Shown here: piece after piece, positions 19,462 through 29,900 of the stretch
How positions within the stretch are numbered: position 1 is the stretch's first letter
Layout of the letters: every line of letters begins with the position of its first letter
DNA from: a virus
Virus record (IMG/VR): IMGVR_UViG_3300030109_004479
Location: 35,543-67,291 of that record
Length of the DNA stretch: 31,749 nt
Reading direction: 5' to 3' (one strand)
Notes under the pieces: model-generated
Database searches by the model: none
Seen by the model: the letters and a program-made list of their open reading frames with translations, nothing else
Told to the model about the DNA's origin: nothing
Translations under genes and position numbers: made by a program

Positions 19462-22400
19462 TGGCAAATGAAGAAGCTACTGTTTCACAGACGGTCAATA
19501 CGGTTACCGTTACACCACCCGCAGCAAGCACATTAAGTGTAACTTCTGCGACAGGGGGTACTTTAACATCTCCTGAAAGCACATCTAGCTTAGTTGCGGT
19601 AACAGTTGCTCCATCTACAGCAAGTTTAACAATAGAGAGCAAATTAGCCCCTAAAGATAGCCCAATATTTACAGGCACTCCTACAGCACCGACAGCTTCT
19701 GCGGGAACTAATACGACTCAGATAGCGACTACTGCGTTTGTTAATAGTGCAATTACGCTAGAGAATACTCTAGCTGAGATGGATGATGTTAACTTCACAT
19801 CTCTGGGAGATAATGAGATCATACAATATGATACCTTCTCTTCTAAATGGTTAAACCAAACTTTGTCTGAAGCAGGTATTGCTTCGACATCATCTTTATC
19901 TGCACACACCAGTGCAACGAATAATCCTCATAGTGTCACCGCTACTCAAGTCAACTTAGGAAATGTTACTAATGAGTCTAAGGGCACGATGTTTACGAGT
20001 CCTACATTTACAGGGACTCCGCTTGCACCTACTGCATCAGCAGCGACTAACAGTACACAGATAGCAACAACTGCTTATGTTACTACTGCGGTTAGTAACC
20101 TAATAGACTCAGCCCCTGCTGCACTCGATACGCTTAATGAGTTAGCAGCAGCTTTGAATGACGATGCTTCGTTCTCGACAACAGTAACTAATTCGATAGC
20201 TTTAAAAGCACCTTTAGCAAGCCCTGCTCTTACAGGAACACCTACAGCACCTACAGCTAACGCAGGTACAGACACTACACAGATAGCAACGACAGCTTTT
20301 GTAAATGCTGCGGTAGCTTTAGAGAACACTTTAGCTGAGATGGATGACGTTACGTTGGCATCTTTAGCTGACAATGAATTACTACAATACAATTCTTCTA
20401 ATAGTAAATGGGAGAATAAAACGATATCAGAAGTAGGGTTAGCTTTAGCCTCTGATTTAAGCACACACATTGGGGCTACTAACCCACATAATATTACTTT
20501 ATCTGGTCTTGGAGGACTCCCCCTCGCAGGTGGCACGATGACTGGCAGCATCGTCTTGAATGATGATGTTAAAGCTATTTTTGGAACTAGCTCCGATGGT
20601 CTTGAGATTTATCACGATGGAAGTAATTCAATAATTAAAGATTCAGGCACAGGAGTTTTAAATATACAAGGATCTACTCAGGTTAATATCGGGGGAGTTA
20701 ATGGGCAAAATGGTGTTCAGTACATCGAAGGAGGTGCTGTAAGGTTGCGTCATAACAATGTTGTAAAACTAGATACAACATCTACTGGTGTAACAATAAC
20801 TGGAGAGTTGGTAGCTACCTCTTTAGACATATCTAACGATGTTGATATTGATGGTACGACAAACTTAGATGCCGTTGATATTGATGGCAACGTACAACTG
20901 GATGGAACTCTCACTGTTGGAGTAGACGATACAGGCTACGATGTTAAATTCTTCGGAGCTACTTCTGGCAGATATCTTCTTTGGGACGAGAGTGCAGACG
21001 CTTTAAGGCTAACTGACTGGACTCCATTATATCTTGGGGCAGGTAACGATCTTCAGTTATATCACGACGGTACTAATAGTAATATAATTAATACCAATGG
21101 AGATCTTACTATTCAGAACTCCGCAGATGATAAGGATATTATCTTCCAATGCGACGATGGTAGTGGAGGTATAGAAACCTATTTCTATTTGGATGGTTCA
21201 GCTTCTTCAGGAAATCCGATTACTAGATTTCCTGACGATAGTCGATTAACCTTTGGAAACAGTGGTGATTTAAAAATTTACCACAATGGAACTGACTCAT
21301 ACATTTCTAACAATACAGGCAGTTTAATTATTGGTGCTTTTGGTGATGATAAAGACATTATATTTAAATCTGATGATGGCAGTGGAGGCACAGAAGTTTA
21401 TTTCCGTTTAGACGGCAGTCTTTCATCAGGAAACCCATTTACTGTTTTCCCTGATAATGCAAGATTAGCTTTAGGGACTAGTGCCGACATGACGGTTTTT
21501 CATAACGGCACAGATAATTATATTATTGGAAGCACTGGAGACATGTACGTCAGACAGAGTGCTAACGATAAAGATATAATTTTTGAGTGCGATGACGGAA
21601 GCGGTGGAGTAGAAACCTATTTCCGTTTAGATGGTTCTGCTTCAAGTGGTAACCCTATCACAAATTTCCCAGATAATTCTTTTTTATCTTTTGGTTCAAG
21701 TCATGATTTTAGTATTTACCATGATTCGACTAATACATACATCGCTAATTCAACTAACGATTTATACATTCAAAATAATGCTGACAATGCGGATATTATA
21801 TTCAGGAGTGATGATGGCAGTGGTGGTGTAGCAGAATACTTCCGTTTAGACGGTGGTGATGAAACAATTATTTTTTCAAAAACCCTTGATGTTACTGGAA
21901 GTCAAAATATAAAGCTAACTGACAATGGTAGACTTAGACTCGGAAACAGTAATGATATAGACATATATCATGGGGGTGCTAATTCTTTTTTAATAAATAG
22001 CACGGGCGATTTAACTATCAGAAATGCTGCCGACGACAAAGATATTATATTCCAAGCAGATGACGGTAGTGGTGGAAATGAAACCTATTTTTATTTAGAT
22101 GGTTCCCTAAATTCTGGCAATTATCCGATAACAGTTTTTCCAGATGATTCTTCTTTATGTTTTGGCGACGGCAGAGATTTAGTTATAGCTCATAATGGAA
22201 CTGACACCAATATTAATAATTATGTTGGGCATCTTAATATTATTAATAGAGCCGATGATAAAGACATTGTTTTTTATTCCGATGATGGCAGTGGAGGCAC
22301 AGAAGTTTATTTCCGTTTAGATGGCTCTTTTTCTGGAGGTGACCCATATACAGTATTCCCAGACAATTCAAATTTAGTTTTAGGTACAGGAGGTGATTTA

Positions 22401-25400
22401 CATTTTAATCACGATGGTACTAACTCATCTATAAAAAATCATACAGGAGATCTTCAATTTATTCAGTACGCTGACGACAAGATGATCCGTTTCTATAACG
22501 ATAACGGAAGTGGCGGTACTATAGAATATCTTAGAGTTGATGGTTCAGAGGAAAGAACAGTTTTTTCAAAAGATGCAAGGTTACTAGACGATGTTAAATT
22601 AAACTTTGGGGCAAGTTCAGATCTAAAGATCTACCACGACGGGAGTAATTCATACATTCGAGACGAAAGCGGAACAGGTGATTTAATAATCAGCACAAAT
22701 GCGTTCAGATTAAAATCGGCAAATAATGGCGAGACTATGATGACTGCCTTTGAGGATGGGGCTACTAATTTGTACCATAATAATGTACAAAAGTTTGAGA
22801 CAACCTCCACAGGCATAGCAATTACAGGAGGTATAACAACAACAGGAGCTTCTACTTTATCCAGCACACTTACAGTTGGAGTGGATGACACAGGACACGA
22901 CGTTAAATTTTTCGGGGCTACAAGCGGTTCCTATATGCTTTGGGATGAAAGCGCAGACAAGTTAATTTTAAACGAAGCTTCTCTACAAATTGTAGACGCT
23001 ACCCCTAATATTCAGCTATATGATTCTGACACAGCTAATCAATTCAATATAGATTTCAATGGTGCTGACGTTACGTTTAAAGCTGCTACACCCGATGGAG
23101 ATATTCTTTTCCAAGCTGACGACAATAGTGGTGGGTTAGAAACCTACCTTTACTTTGACGGAGGTAATAATAATATAAAGTTTTTAAAAGACACTAATTG
23201 GGTAGATAATGAAAAAGCTTTATTTGGTACTGGCAGTGATTTAAGAATATTTCATGATAGTGCTCACAGTTATATACAGAGCAACGGTACAGGTGACCTT
23301 TATATCCAGCAATATAATGATGACAAAGACATAGTCTTTCAAGCTGATAATGGGTCTGGGGGTTTAGATACTTATATGTTGTTGGATGGAAGTGCCACAA
23401 ACATAAAAGTAGTCAAAGATTTAAATGTTAGCGATTCAGCAAAATTAACATTGGGCGATGGTAGTGATCTAAAGATTTACCACGACGGGACTCATAGTTA
23501 TATAGATAACAGTTCAACATTTCTTATTTTAGAAAGTGACAATATAATTTTAAGGAACAACGCAGGAGACGAAGACTACGCCAAATTTTTAGGTGATGGA
23601 GCCGTTGAGTTATATCACAACGACGTAAAGAAATTCGAGACAACTGCTGCTGGGGCAACTGTAACAGGAAACCTAACGGTATCAGCCGACCTCATTATCA
23701 ATGGTACTACGACTACGGTTAACAGTACGACTGTCACGATTGACGATCCTGTATTCACCCTTGGTGGTGACAGCGCACCTTCAAGTGATGACAACAAAGA
23801 TAGGGGTATCGAGTTCCGTTATCACAATGGTTCTGCTGCTAAGATAGGTTTCTTTGGGTGGGACGATAGTGCTTCTGTATTTACCTTTATTGCTGATGCC
23901 TCGCCATTATCGGAAGTTTACAGTGGATCTGCTGGCAATGTGGCGTTTGGCAATATAGCAGGAACTTTAACCACAGCAGCCCAAGGCAATATCACTTCGT
24001 TAGGTACACTCACTACTCTTACTGTAGATGATATAACTATTAATGGTTCTACTATTTCTGACGGAGGTGCTTTTTCATTAGACGTTGGAGCCGATATAAC
24101 ATTCGATGCAGGTGGTGGTGATATCATATTAAGCGATGATGGTACAATAGTTGGTACTCTCAGCATGAATCAGAATGGTGGGGACTTTGAGATAAGGTCA
24201 AGAGTATCTGATAAAGATTTAGTATTTAAAGGTAATGATGGAGGTTCAGAGATTACTGCACTTACCATTGATATGTCAGCAGGTGGCGACATTGTCGCTG
24301 TAGATAATAAAAAGTTCAAGGGAACAACTTATTCAAGCTCTTACATAAAGTTTGAAGATGATACAAAAGTAAGTGCAAATAGTGACATTATATTTGATGT
24401 TAATGGTTCTACGGAATTAATGCGTCTTGAAGAGGGAGGTAACGTAGGTATAGGCACTACAAGCCCTGCAAGAACTTTATCAGTTGTAAGTGGTTCTGGA
24501 ATTGTTTCTACATTCACAAGCTCAACATCAGAAGCTAAAATATTTTATAAAGCTAGTGGTACATCAGGAGATTACCATGTGGGTACAGGAGCTAGTGGGG
24601 ACAACTTAATACTACTCGCAGGGACTTCGGAAAGGATGCGGGTTACTTCTAGTGGTAGCGTGGGTATAGGAACTACAAGCCCAGATGAAAAACTTCATGT
24701 ATTAGGAGATATATTAATAGATGCTGGAAGCGTTAACACTAATACTGGAGAACTAGCATTTACAACCCAATACAATACAGCATTTATAAAATCAAGTTAC
24801 ACTGATCCCGCAAACATTACAGAAACCTATTTGGCTTTCCATGCGAATACATCGGGGGCTGCTAATGGAACTGTAGCAGAGCAAATGAGAATAGCTGGCA
24901 GTAAAGTAGGTATAGGTACAACCTCTCCACTTTCAAGACTCGATGTACGAGGAACAGTTCAAGTAGGTGTCGATGACACAGGACACGATGTAAAATTCTA
25001 TGGTGCTACGAGTGGTTCCTATATGCAATGGGATGAGAGTGCCGATAAACTGATTTTAACTGAAAGCTCTTTGCAGGTTATTGCAGGGACTCCTAACATT
25101 CAGCTATATGACTCCAGTTCAACAGGTACTTTTGATATTACTCTGGACGGGGTTAACACCACTTTAAAGAATGGAGGGACTGACGGAGATTTAATTTTCA
25201 GTTCCGATAATGGTAGTGGGGGAGAGGAAACCTATTTCTTTTTAGATGGGTCATTGAATACTGACTCGACTCCAAAAACAGTATTCCCTGACCACTCTAA
25301 GTTACTTTTCGGTTCAGGTAATTTTGATCTTAGGATTTATCATGATGCCACAGATTCTAGAATTGAAAACAATACTGGCGATTTATACATTATAAATTAT

Positions 25401-26951
25401 ACAGATGACAAGGATATTATATTCCAATCTGACGATGGGAGCGGTGGAATAGAAACCTATTTCTACTTAGATGGTTCATTATCAAGTGGAGAGCCTAATA
25501 CCGTATTTCCAGATAATTCACATTTGCGTTTCGGAACTGGTGCTGATTTAGACTTCGTACATGATGGGAGTAATACTTATATAAATAACTCTACTGGCGA
25601 TTTATATATTACTAACAATGCTAACGACAAAGATATTATTTTCCGAAGCGATGATGGCTCTGGTGGAAATGAAACCTATTTCTATTTAGATGGGTCAGCT
25701 TCTTCTGGCAACCCTATTACAATATTTCCAGATAACTCTTATTTGCAGTTTGGAACTGGTATGGACTTAGGCATAGTCCATAATGGAACTAATGCCCTTA
25801 TTTCAAACACAACTGGAAATATTAAGTTTACTAATTATGCTGATGATGCCGATATAAAGTTTGAATGCGATGATGGTAGTGGAGGTGTTACAGAATATTT
25901 CCGTGTAGATGGGGGCGCAACAAACATTCTTTTTAGTAAAGAGTTAAGGCTACTTGATGGCGTTCAGATCCAGTTGGGTACTAGCCTTGATATGTTATTT
26001 ATGCACAATGGTGCAAATGGGGCTATTACAAATAATACAGGCAACCTTATTATTAAAAATAACAATGATGACGGGGATATAATATTTGAATGTGATGACG
26101 GGTCAGGTGGTATAGCTGAATATTTCCGTTTAGATGGTGGGTTAGGTTATTTATTTGTTAGCAAAACTTTAAACTTTGCTGACAATGTCCCTGCAACATT
26201 TGGCCCAGCAGGTGATTTAAATATTAGGCATGATGGAACCGACTCATCAATTACTAATAACACAGGAGACTTATACGTTCGCAATACCGCAGACGACAAA
26301 GACATTATTTTCAAAGCGGATGCTGGTGGTACTGAAGCTGAGATCATGCGGATCGATGGCTCGACAGGTCGGGTTGGAATAGGCACTACAAGCCCAGCAC
26401 AAAAGCTCCATGTAGAAGGAACGGCAAGAATTACTGGTCATACCGATATAGCAAACTCAATAGACATATCAAACACTACAAGAATTTATACAAAGTTAGG
26501 TGTAGGTAATAGTAGTTGGGTTACTCCCACCGAAGCGTTAGAAGTTAGAGGAAATGCAAGGATAGGAAGCAGTACAACTAACGGACATTTAATTGGCAGA
26601 AAAGATTATTCAGTAACCCAAACCTTCTCAACTGGCTTAACAGTCACACTGGCCGACCATACTGCTTGTCATGTAAAAGTATTCATATCAGGTGATTGGA
26701 GCAACCATAGTTCCTTTGCTTATGTCGGTGAGTTCTTTATACAGAACACTGGCAATGTGGGATCGTACAATGAGCCAGGAATTATACTAACAGAACACGA
26801 CAATTTAACTACTGATGGGATCTTATCACAAATCGTAGATGGGACAGGGGACAGTTTCACAATTCAATTTAGAGCAAACACTAGTAGTGCAACGTCAGTA
26901 TCAGGAAGACTTTGTTATCACGTAATGGGAGACGCATCAGCAGTATCATAA
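19461..26951 (+). CDS. Giant repetitive tail fibre protein
   Basis: A 2,496-residue protein. Residues ~60-290 hold three repeats of the phage tail-fibre type (GTPTAPTA...TTQIATTAFV). From residue ~375 there are at least fifteen ~70-residue repeats built as 'DLxIYHDGxxSYI', 'GDLYIxN', 'DDKDIIF', 'DDGSGG', then 'YF(Y/R)LDG'. VGVDDTG blocks occur near residues ~486, ~1139 and ~1836, and four GIGTTSP blocks near ~1664, ~1735, ~1817 and ~2307. The last ~115 residues are a different, non-repetitive beta domain, the likely receptor-binding tip. It probably forms a long trimeric fibre. No peptidase S74-type self-cleaving chaperone is seen at the end. It starts in a one-base overlap with the previous stop. 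Confidence 0.85.
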   Translation: MANEEATVSQTVNTVTVTPPAASTLSVTSATGGTLTSPESTSSLVAVTVAPSTASLTIESKLAPKDSPIFTGTPTAPTASAGTNTTQIATTAFVNSAITLENTLAEMDDVNFTSLGDNEIIQYDTFSSKWLNQTLSEAGIASTSSLSAHTSATNNPHSVTATQVNLGNVTNESKGTMFTSPTFTGTPLAPTASAATNSTQIATTAYVTTAVSNLIDSAPAALDTLNELAAALNDDASFSTTVTNSIALKAPLASPALTGTPTAPTANAGTDTTQIATTAFVNAAVALENTLAEMDDVTLASLADNELLQYNSSNSKWENKTISEVGLALASDLSTHIGATNPHNITLSGLGGLPLAGGTMTGSIVLNDDVKAIFGTSSDGLEIYHDGSNSIIKDSGTGVLNIQGSTQVNIGGVNGQNGVQYIEGGAVRLRHNNVVKLDTTSTGVTITGELVATSLDISNDVDIDGTTNLDAVDIDGNVQLDGTLTVGVDDTGYDVKFFGATSGRYLLWDESADALRLTDWTPLYLGAGNDLQLYHDGTNSNIINTNGDLTIQNSADDKDIIFQCDDGSGGIETYFYLDGSASSGNPITRFPDDSRLTFGNSGDLKIYHNGTDSYISNNTGSLIIGAFGDDKDIIFKSDDGSGGTEVYFRLDGSLSSGNPFTVFPDNARLALGTSADMTVFHNGTDNYIIGSTGDMYVRQSANDKDIIFECDDGSGGVETYFRLDGSASSGNPITNFPDNSFLSFGSSHDFSIYHDSTNTYIANSTNDLYIQNNADNADIIFRSDDGSGGVAEYFRLDGGDETIIFSKTLDVTGSQNIKLTDNGRLRLGNSNDIDIYHGGANSFLINSTGDLTIRNAADDKDIIFQADDGSGGNETYFYLDGSLNSGNYPITVFPDDSSLCFGDGRDLVIAHNGTDTNINNYVGHLNIINRADDKDIVFYSDDGSGGTEVYFRLDGSFSGGDPYTVFPDNSNLVLGTGGDLHFNHDGTNSSIKNHTGDLQFIQYADDKMIRFYNDNGSGGTIEYLRVDGSEERTVFSKDARLLDDVKLNFGASSDLKIYHDGSNSYIRDESGTGDLIISTNAFRLKSANNGETMMTAFEDGATNLYHNNVQKFETTSTGIAITGGITTTGASTLSSTLTVGVDDTGHDVKFFGATSGSYMLWDESADKLILNEASLQIVDATPNIQLYDSDTANQFNIDFNGADVTFKAATPDGDILFQADDNSGGLETYLYFDGGNNNIKFLKDTNWVDNEKALFGTGSDLRIFHDSAHSYIQSNGTGDLYIQQYNDDKDIVFQADNGSGGLDTYMLLDGSATNIKVVKDLNVSDSAKLTLGDGSDLKIYHDGTHSYIDNSSTFLILESDNIILRNNAGDEDYAKFLGDGAVELYHNDVKKFETTAAGATVTGNLTVSADLIINGTTTTVNSTTVTIDDPVFTLGGDSAPSSDDNKDRGIEFRYHNGSAAKIGFFGWDDSASVFTFIADASPLSEVYSGSAGNVAFGNIAGTLTTAAQGNITSLGTLTTLTVDDITINGSTISDGGAFSLDVGADITFDAGGGDIILSDDGTIVGTLSMNQNGGDFEIRSRVSDKDLVFKGNDGGSEITALTIDMSAGGDIVAVDNKKFKGTTYSSSYIKFEDDTKVSANSDIIFDVNGSTELMRLEEGGNVGIGTTSPARTLSVVSGSGIVSTFTSSTSEAKIFYKASGTSGDYHVGTGASGDNLILLAGTSERMRVTSSGSVGIGTTSPDEKLHVLGDILIDAGSVNTNTGELAFTTQYNTAFIKSSYTDPANITETYLAFHANTSGAANGTVAEQMRIAGSKVGIGTTSPLSRLDVRGTVQVGVDDTGHDVKFYGATSGSYMQWDESADKLILTESSLQVIAGTPNIQLYDSSSTGTFDITLDGVNTTLKNGGTDGDLIFSSDNGSGGEETYFFLDGSLNTDSTPKTVFPDHSKLLFGSGNFDLRIYHDATDSRIENNTGDLYIINYTDDKDIIFQSDDGSGGIETYFYLDGSLSSGEPNTVFPDNSHLRFGTGADLDFVHDGSNTYINNSTGDLYITNNANDKDIIFRSDDGSGGNETYFYLDGSASSGNPITIFPDNSYLQFGTGMDLGIVHNGTNALISNTTGNIKFTNYADDADIKFECDDGSGGVTEYFRVDGGATNILFSKELRLLDGVQIQLGTSLDMLFMHNGANGAITNNTGNLIIKNNNDDGDIIFECDDGSGGIAEYFRLDGGLGYLFVSKTLNFADNVPATFGPAGDLNIRHDGTDSSITNNTGDLYVRNTADDKDIIFKADAGGTEAEIMRIDGSTGRVGIGTTSPAQKLHVEGTARITGHTDIANSIDISNTTRIYTKLGVGNSSWVTPTEALEVRGNARIGSSTTNGHLIGRKDYSVTQTFSTGLTVTLADHTACHVKVFISGDWSNHSSFAYVGEFFIQNTGNVGSYNEPGIILTEHDNLTTDGILSQIVDGTGDSFTIQFRANTSSATSVSGRLCYHVMGDASAVS
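20590..26340 (+). repeat. ~70-residue fibre repeats (fibre 1)
   Basis: Protein-level repeats with DDGSGG-type cores at about 21154, 21371, 21591, 21806, 22061, 22280, 22498, 23119, 23346, 25202, 25431, 25650, 25866 and 26094, and a degenerate one near 26325. Spacing within runs is about 215-220 bp. The DNA is diverged between units (for example DDGSGG is written with many synonymous codons), so these are repeats of the protein, not recent tandem duplications. Confidence 0.8.
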
Positions 26952-26952
26952 A

Positions 26953-29900
26953 ATGGCAGACCAAACTATACCAACAATTAAAAATTTAAGAGGCAATATC
27001 GGAATCGGTACTGCGAGTCCAGCAGAAAAACTTCATGTTGATAGTGGCAACATTCAACTTACTAATGGCAACTACATAATCTTTGATGGGCCTACACCAA
27101 AGCAAACTAAAATGCGTTCTTACTATGATGGTAGTTCAACGCATTTAGCAATGACTGTTGCTAACACATCTATTTTAGATTTAAAGGCTGATGGACTAGT
27201 TACATTTTCTGGCACTGGTGGTGGTGCATTAACCATTGGTTCTCATATAGATTTGGGGGACAGTCAAAAAGTAAGGCTTGGTGCTTCAGATGATCTACAG
27301 ATCTACCACGATGGAACCCATAGTTATATAACCAATAATGTAACTGGTAGTCTTTATATACAGTCAGGAAATTCAATACAATTAGAAAGCTCCACTGGAG
27401 AAAATATGCTTGTAGCAACTGCAAATGGTGCGGTTGAATTATACCACAACAACTCCAAGAAGTTCGAGACAACCACAGATGGAATCGCACTTCACGGTAA
27501 TGGCTATATTGATTTACCTGATAACGGACGAGCTAGATTTGGGGCAGGTTATGATTTAGCAATTTATCACAGTGGTTCTCATAGTTACATAAAAGATGAA
27601 GGCACTGGAGGACTTTATCTCCAAACAAACGGCCCTGCTATTTACTTCCAAGATACTGATGGAAATCCTATGGCTCAGTTTACTGATGGTGGTCATTGTT
27701 TCTTAATGTCTGAAGGAACTACTAGGTTCCAGACATCTGCAACAGGAGCCACTATAACTGGCGACTTAACAGTTACAGGCGGTCTAACCATCAATGGCAC
27801 AACGACAACCATAGACACTACTAATTTATTAGTTGAGGATAAGAACATTGTCATAGGCAATGTAGACACCCCATCTGACACAACGGCTGATGGTGGTGGT
27901 ATTACCCTGAAAGGTGCTAGTGATTATACTATTGCATGGAGCAATTCAACAGATTACTGGACATTTAACCAAGGCATTGAAATTGATGTAGGCAGTACAA
28001 ATGCCAAAGGAATAAAAATTGGCAACGATAGTTATGATGCCTCAATCATTCCAACTAGTCTTGGAGGTGTTGCTATATCATCTAGTGATCCATTTTTGTT
28101 TTATATAAATAGCGCAGTCAGGGCAACATTTACAACTGATGGTAAATTAAATTTTCCAGATAATGGTCGAGTAAGTTTAGGATCTGCAAATGATTTAGAG
28201 TTATGGCACTCTGGCAGTCATAGCTATGTAAGTAATAATGTTGGTGATTTGTTTATTTATAATAACACTAACGACGGTAATATTACATTTTATAGCGACG
28301 ACGGTTCTGGAGGTGTTACAGAATATTTCCGTGTAGATGGAGGAGCTAATCAAAATGTTTTCCCAGTAAGTGTTTTATTAAATGATGGTGTTTACTTACA
28401 CATGGGCACGGGTTCTGATCTACAAATTTGGCATGATGCCACTAACTCTAACATTCAGAATAACACTGGTGATTTTTACATAACTAACACAGCGGATAAC
28501 AAAGATATAATTTTTCAATGTGACGACACGTCTGGAGGAACAACTCCATACTTCCGTTTAGATGGAGATTCTGGATACACTAAGGCGCATAAAGAAATCC
28601 GTATGGATGATTCAATACCACTTCGTATTGGAACAGGTGGTGATGCTCGTTTCATGCACGATGGTAACAATACCTATCTAGATAATTACACAGGCGACTT
28701 TTATATTCGCCAAGCTACTGACGACAAAGACCTCATCTTCCAATGCGACGATGGTAGTGGGGGTAATGCAACCTATTTCTTCTGTGACGGATCTCTTGCT
28801 GGAAGCACTAACTGGACAGTCTTCCCCGATAATTCAATTATAGCTATTGGATCTGGTTTAGATTTAAGGATATACCATGATGGAACACAATCTTGGGTTT
28901 ATAATACAGTTGGCGATCTCAAGATAGCGAATGGCGCAGATGATAAGGACATTATCTTCCAATGTGACGATGGTAGTGGAAGCTTTGAAACCTATTTCTT
29001 TTTAGATGGATCTAAATCTACAGGAGATCCATATACAATCTTCCCAAACAATTCTTTCTTAGGTTTTGGAGATTCTGGAAACTTACTCATAAGGCACACT
29101 GGTCTAGGGGCTAGTATACAAAACAATGGTGGGGATATTTCCATCACACAAAACACTAATGATGGTGATATAAGGTTTTATTGTGATGATGGCTCTGGCG
29201 GAACGGCAGAATATTTCCGTGTTGATGGGGGCGCAGAACTAACCTATTTTTCAAAATCAATTAGATTTGCCGACGGTATTCAATCGGGTTTTGGTGCTGA
29301 TAATGACCTTGTTATTTACCACAACACTAGTGGTGATTCCGTTATAGATAACTTTACTGGAGATCTTTATATTTCAAATAAAGCAGATGATAAAGATATT
29401 GTTTTCAGAAGTGATGACGGTAGTGGGGGTTATGAAACCTACTTCTTTTTAGATGGTTCCTATGGTTCCAGTGGTTATACATGGACTGTATTTCCTGATC
29501 AATCAGTTGCAGCTTTTGGAGATTCTAAAGACCTAAGAATTTATCACGCATCCAATTCATACATTTACAACACTGTTGGAGATTTACAAATAATAAATGG
29601 TGCAGACGACAAAGATATTACTTTTCAATGCGATGATGGTAGTGGAGGATATGAAACCTACTTCTTTTTAGATGGGTCAGTTTCAAGTGGCAACCCATAT
29701 ACAACCTTTCCTGACAATTCGAGACTTACATTTGGCAGTAGTCGTGACCTACAAATTATGCACAACGGTACAAATACCGTTGTTGAAAATTTAACAGGGA
29801 ATTTAAGTTTTATAAATTACGCTGACGACAAGGATATAGTTTTCCAATCTGATGATGGTAGCGGTGGAGTTACCGCTTACTTAACAATAGATGGCTCTGG

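Noticed and set aside
19454-20551. Several minus-strand frames in the fibre gene
   Set aside because: Composition follows from repeats read in reverse; they overlap a clear 2,496-residue gene.
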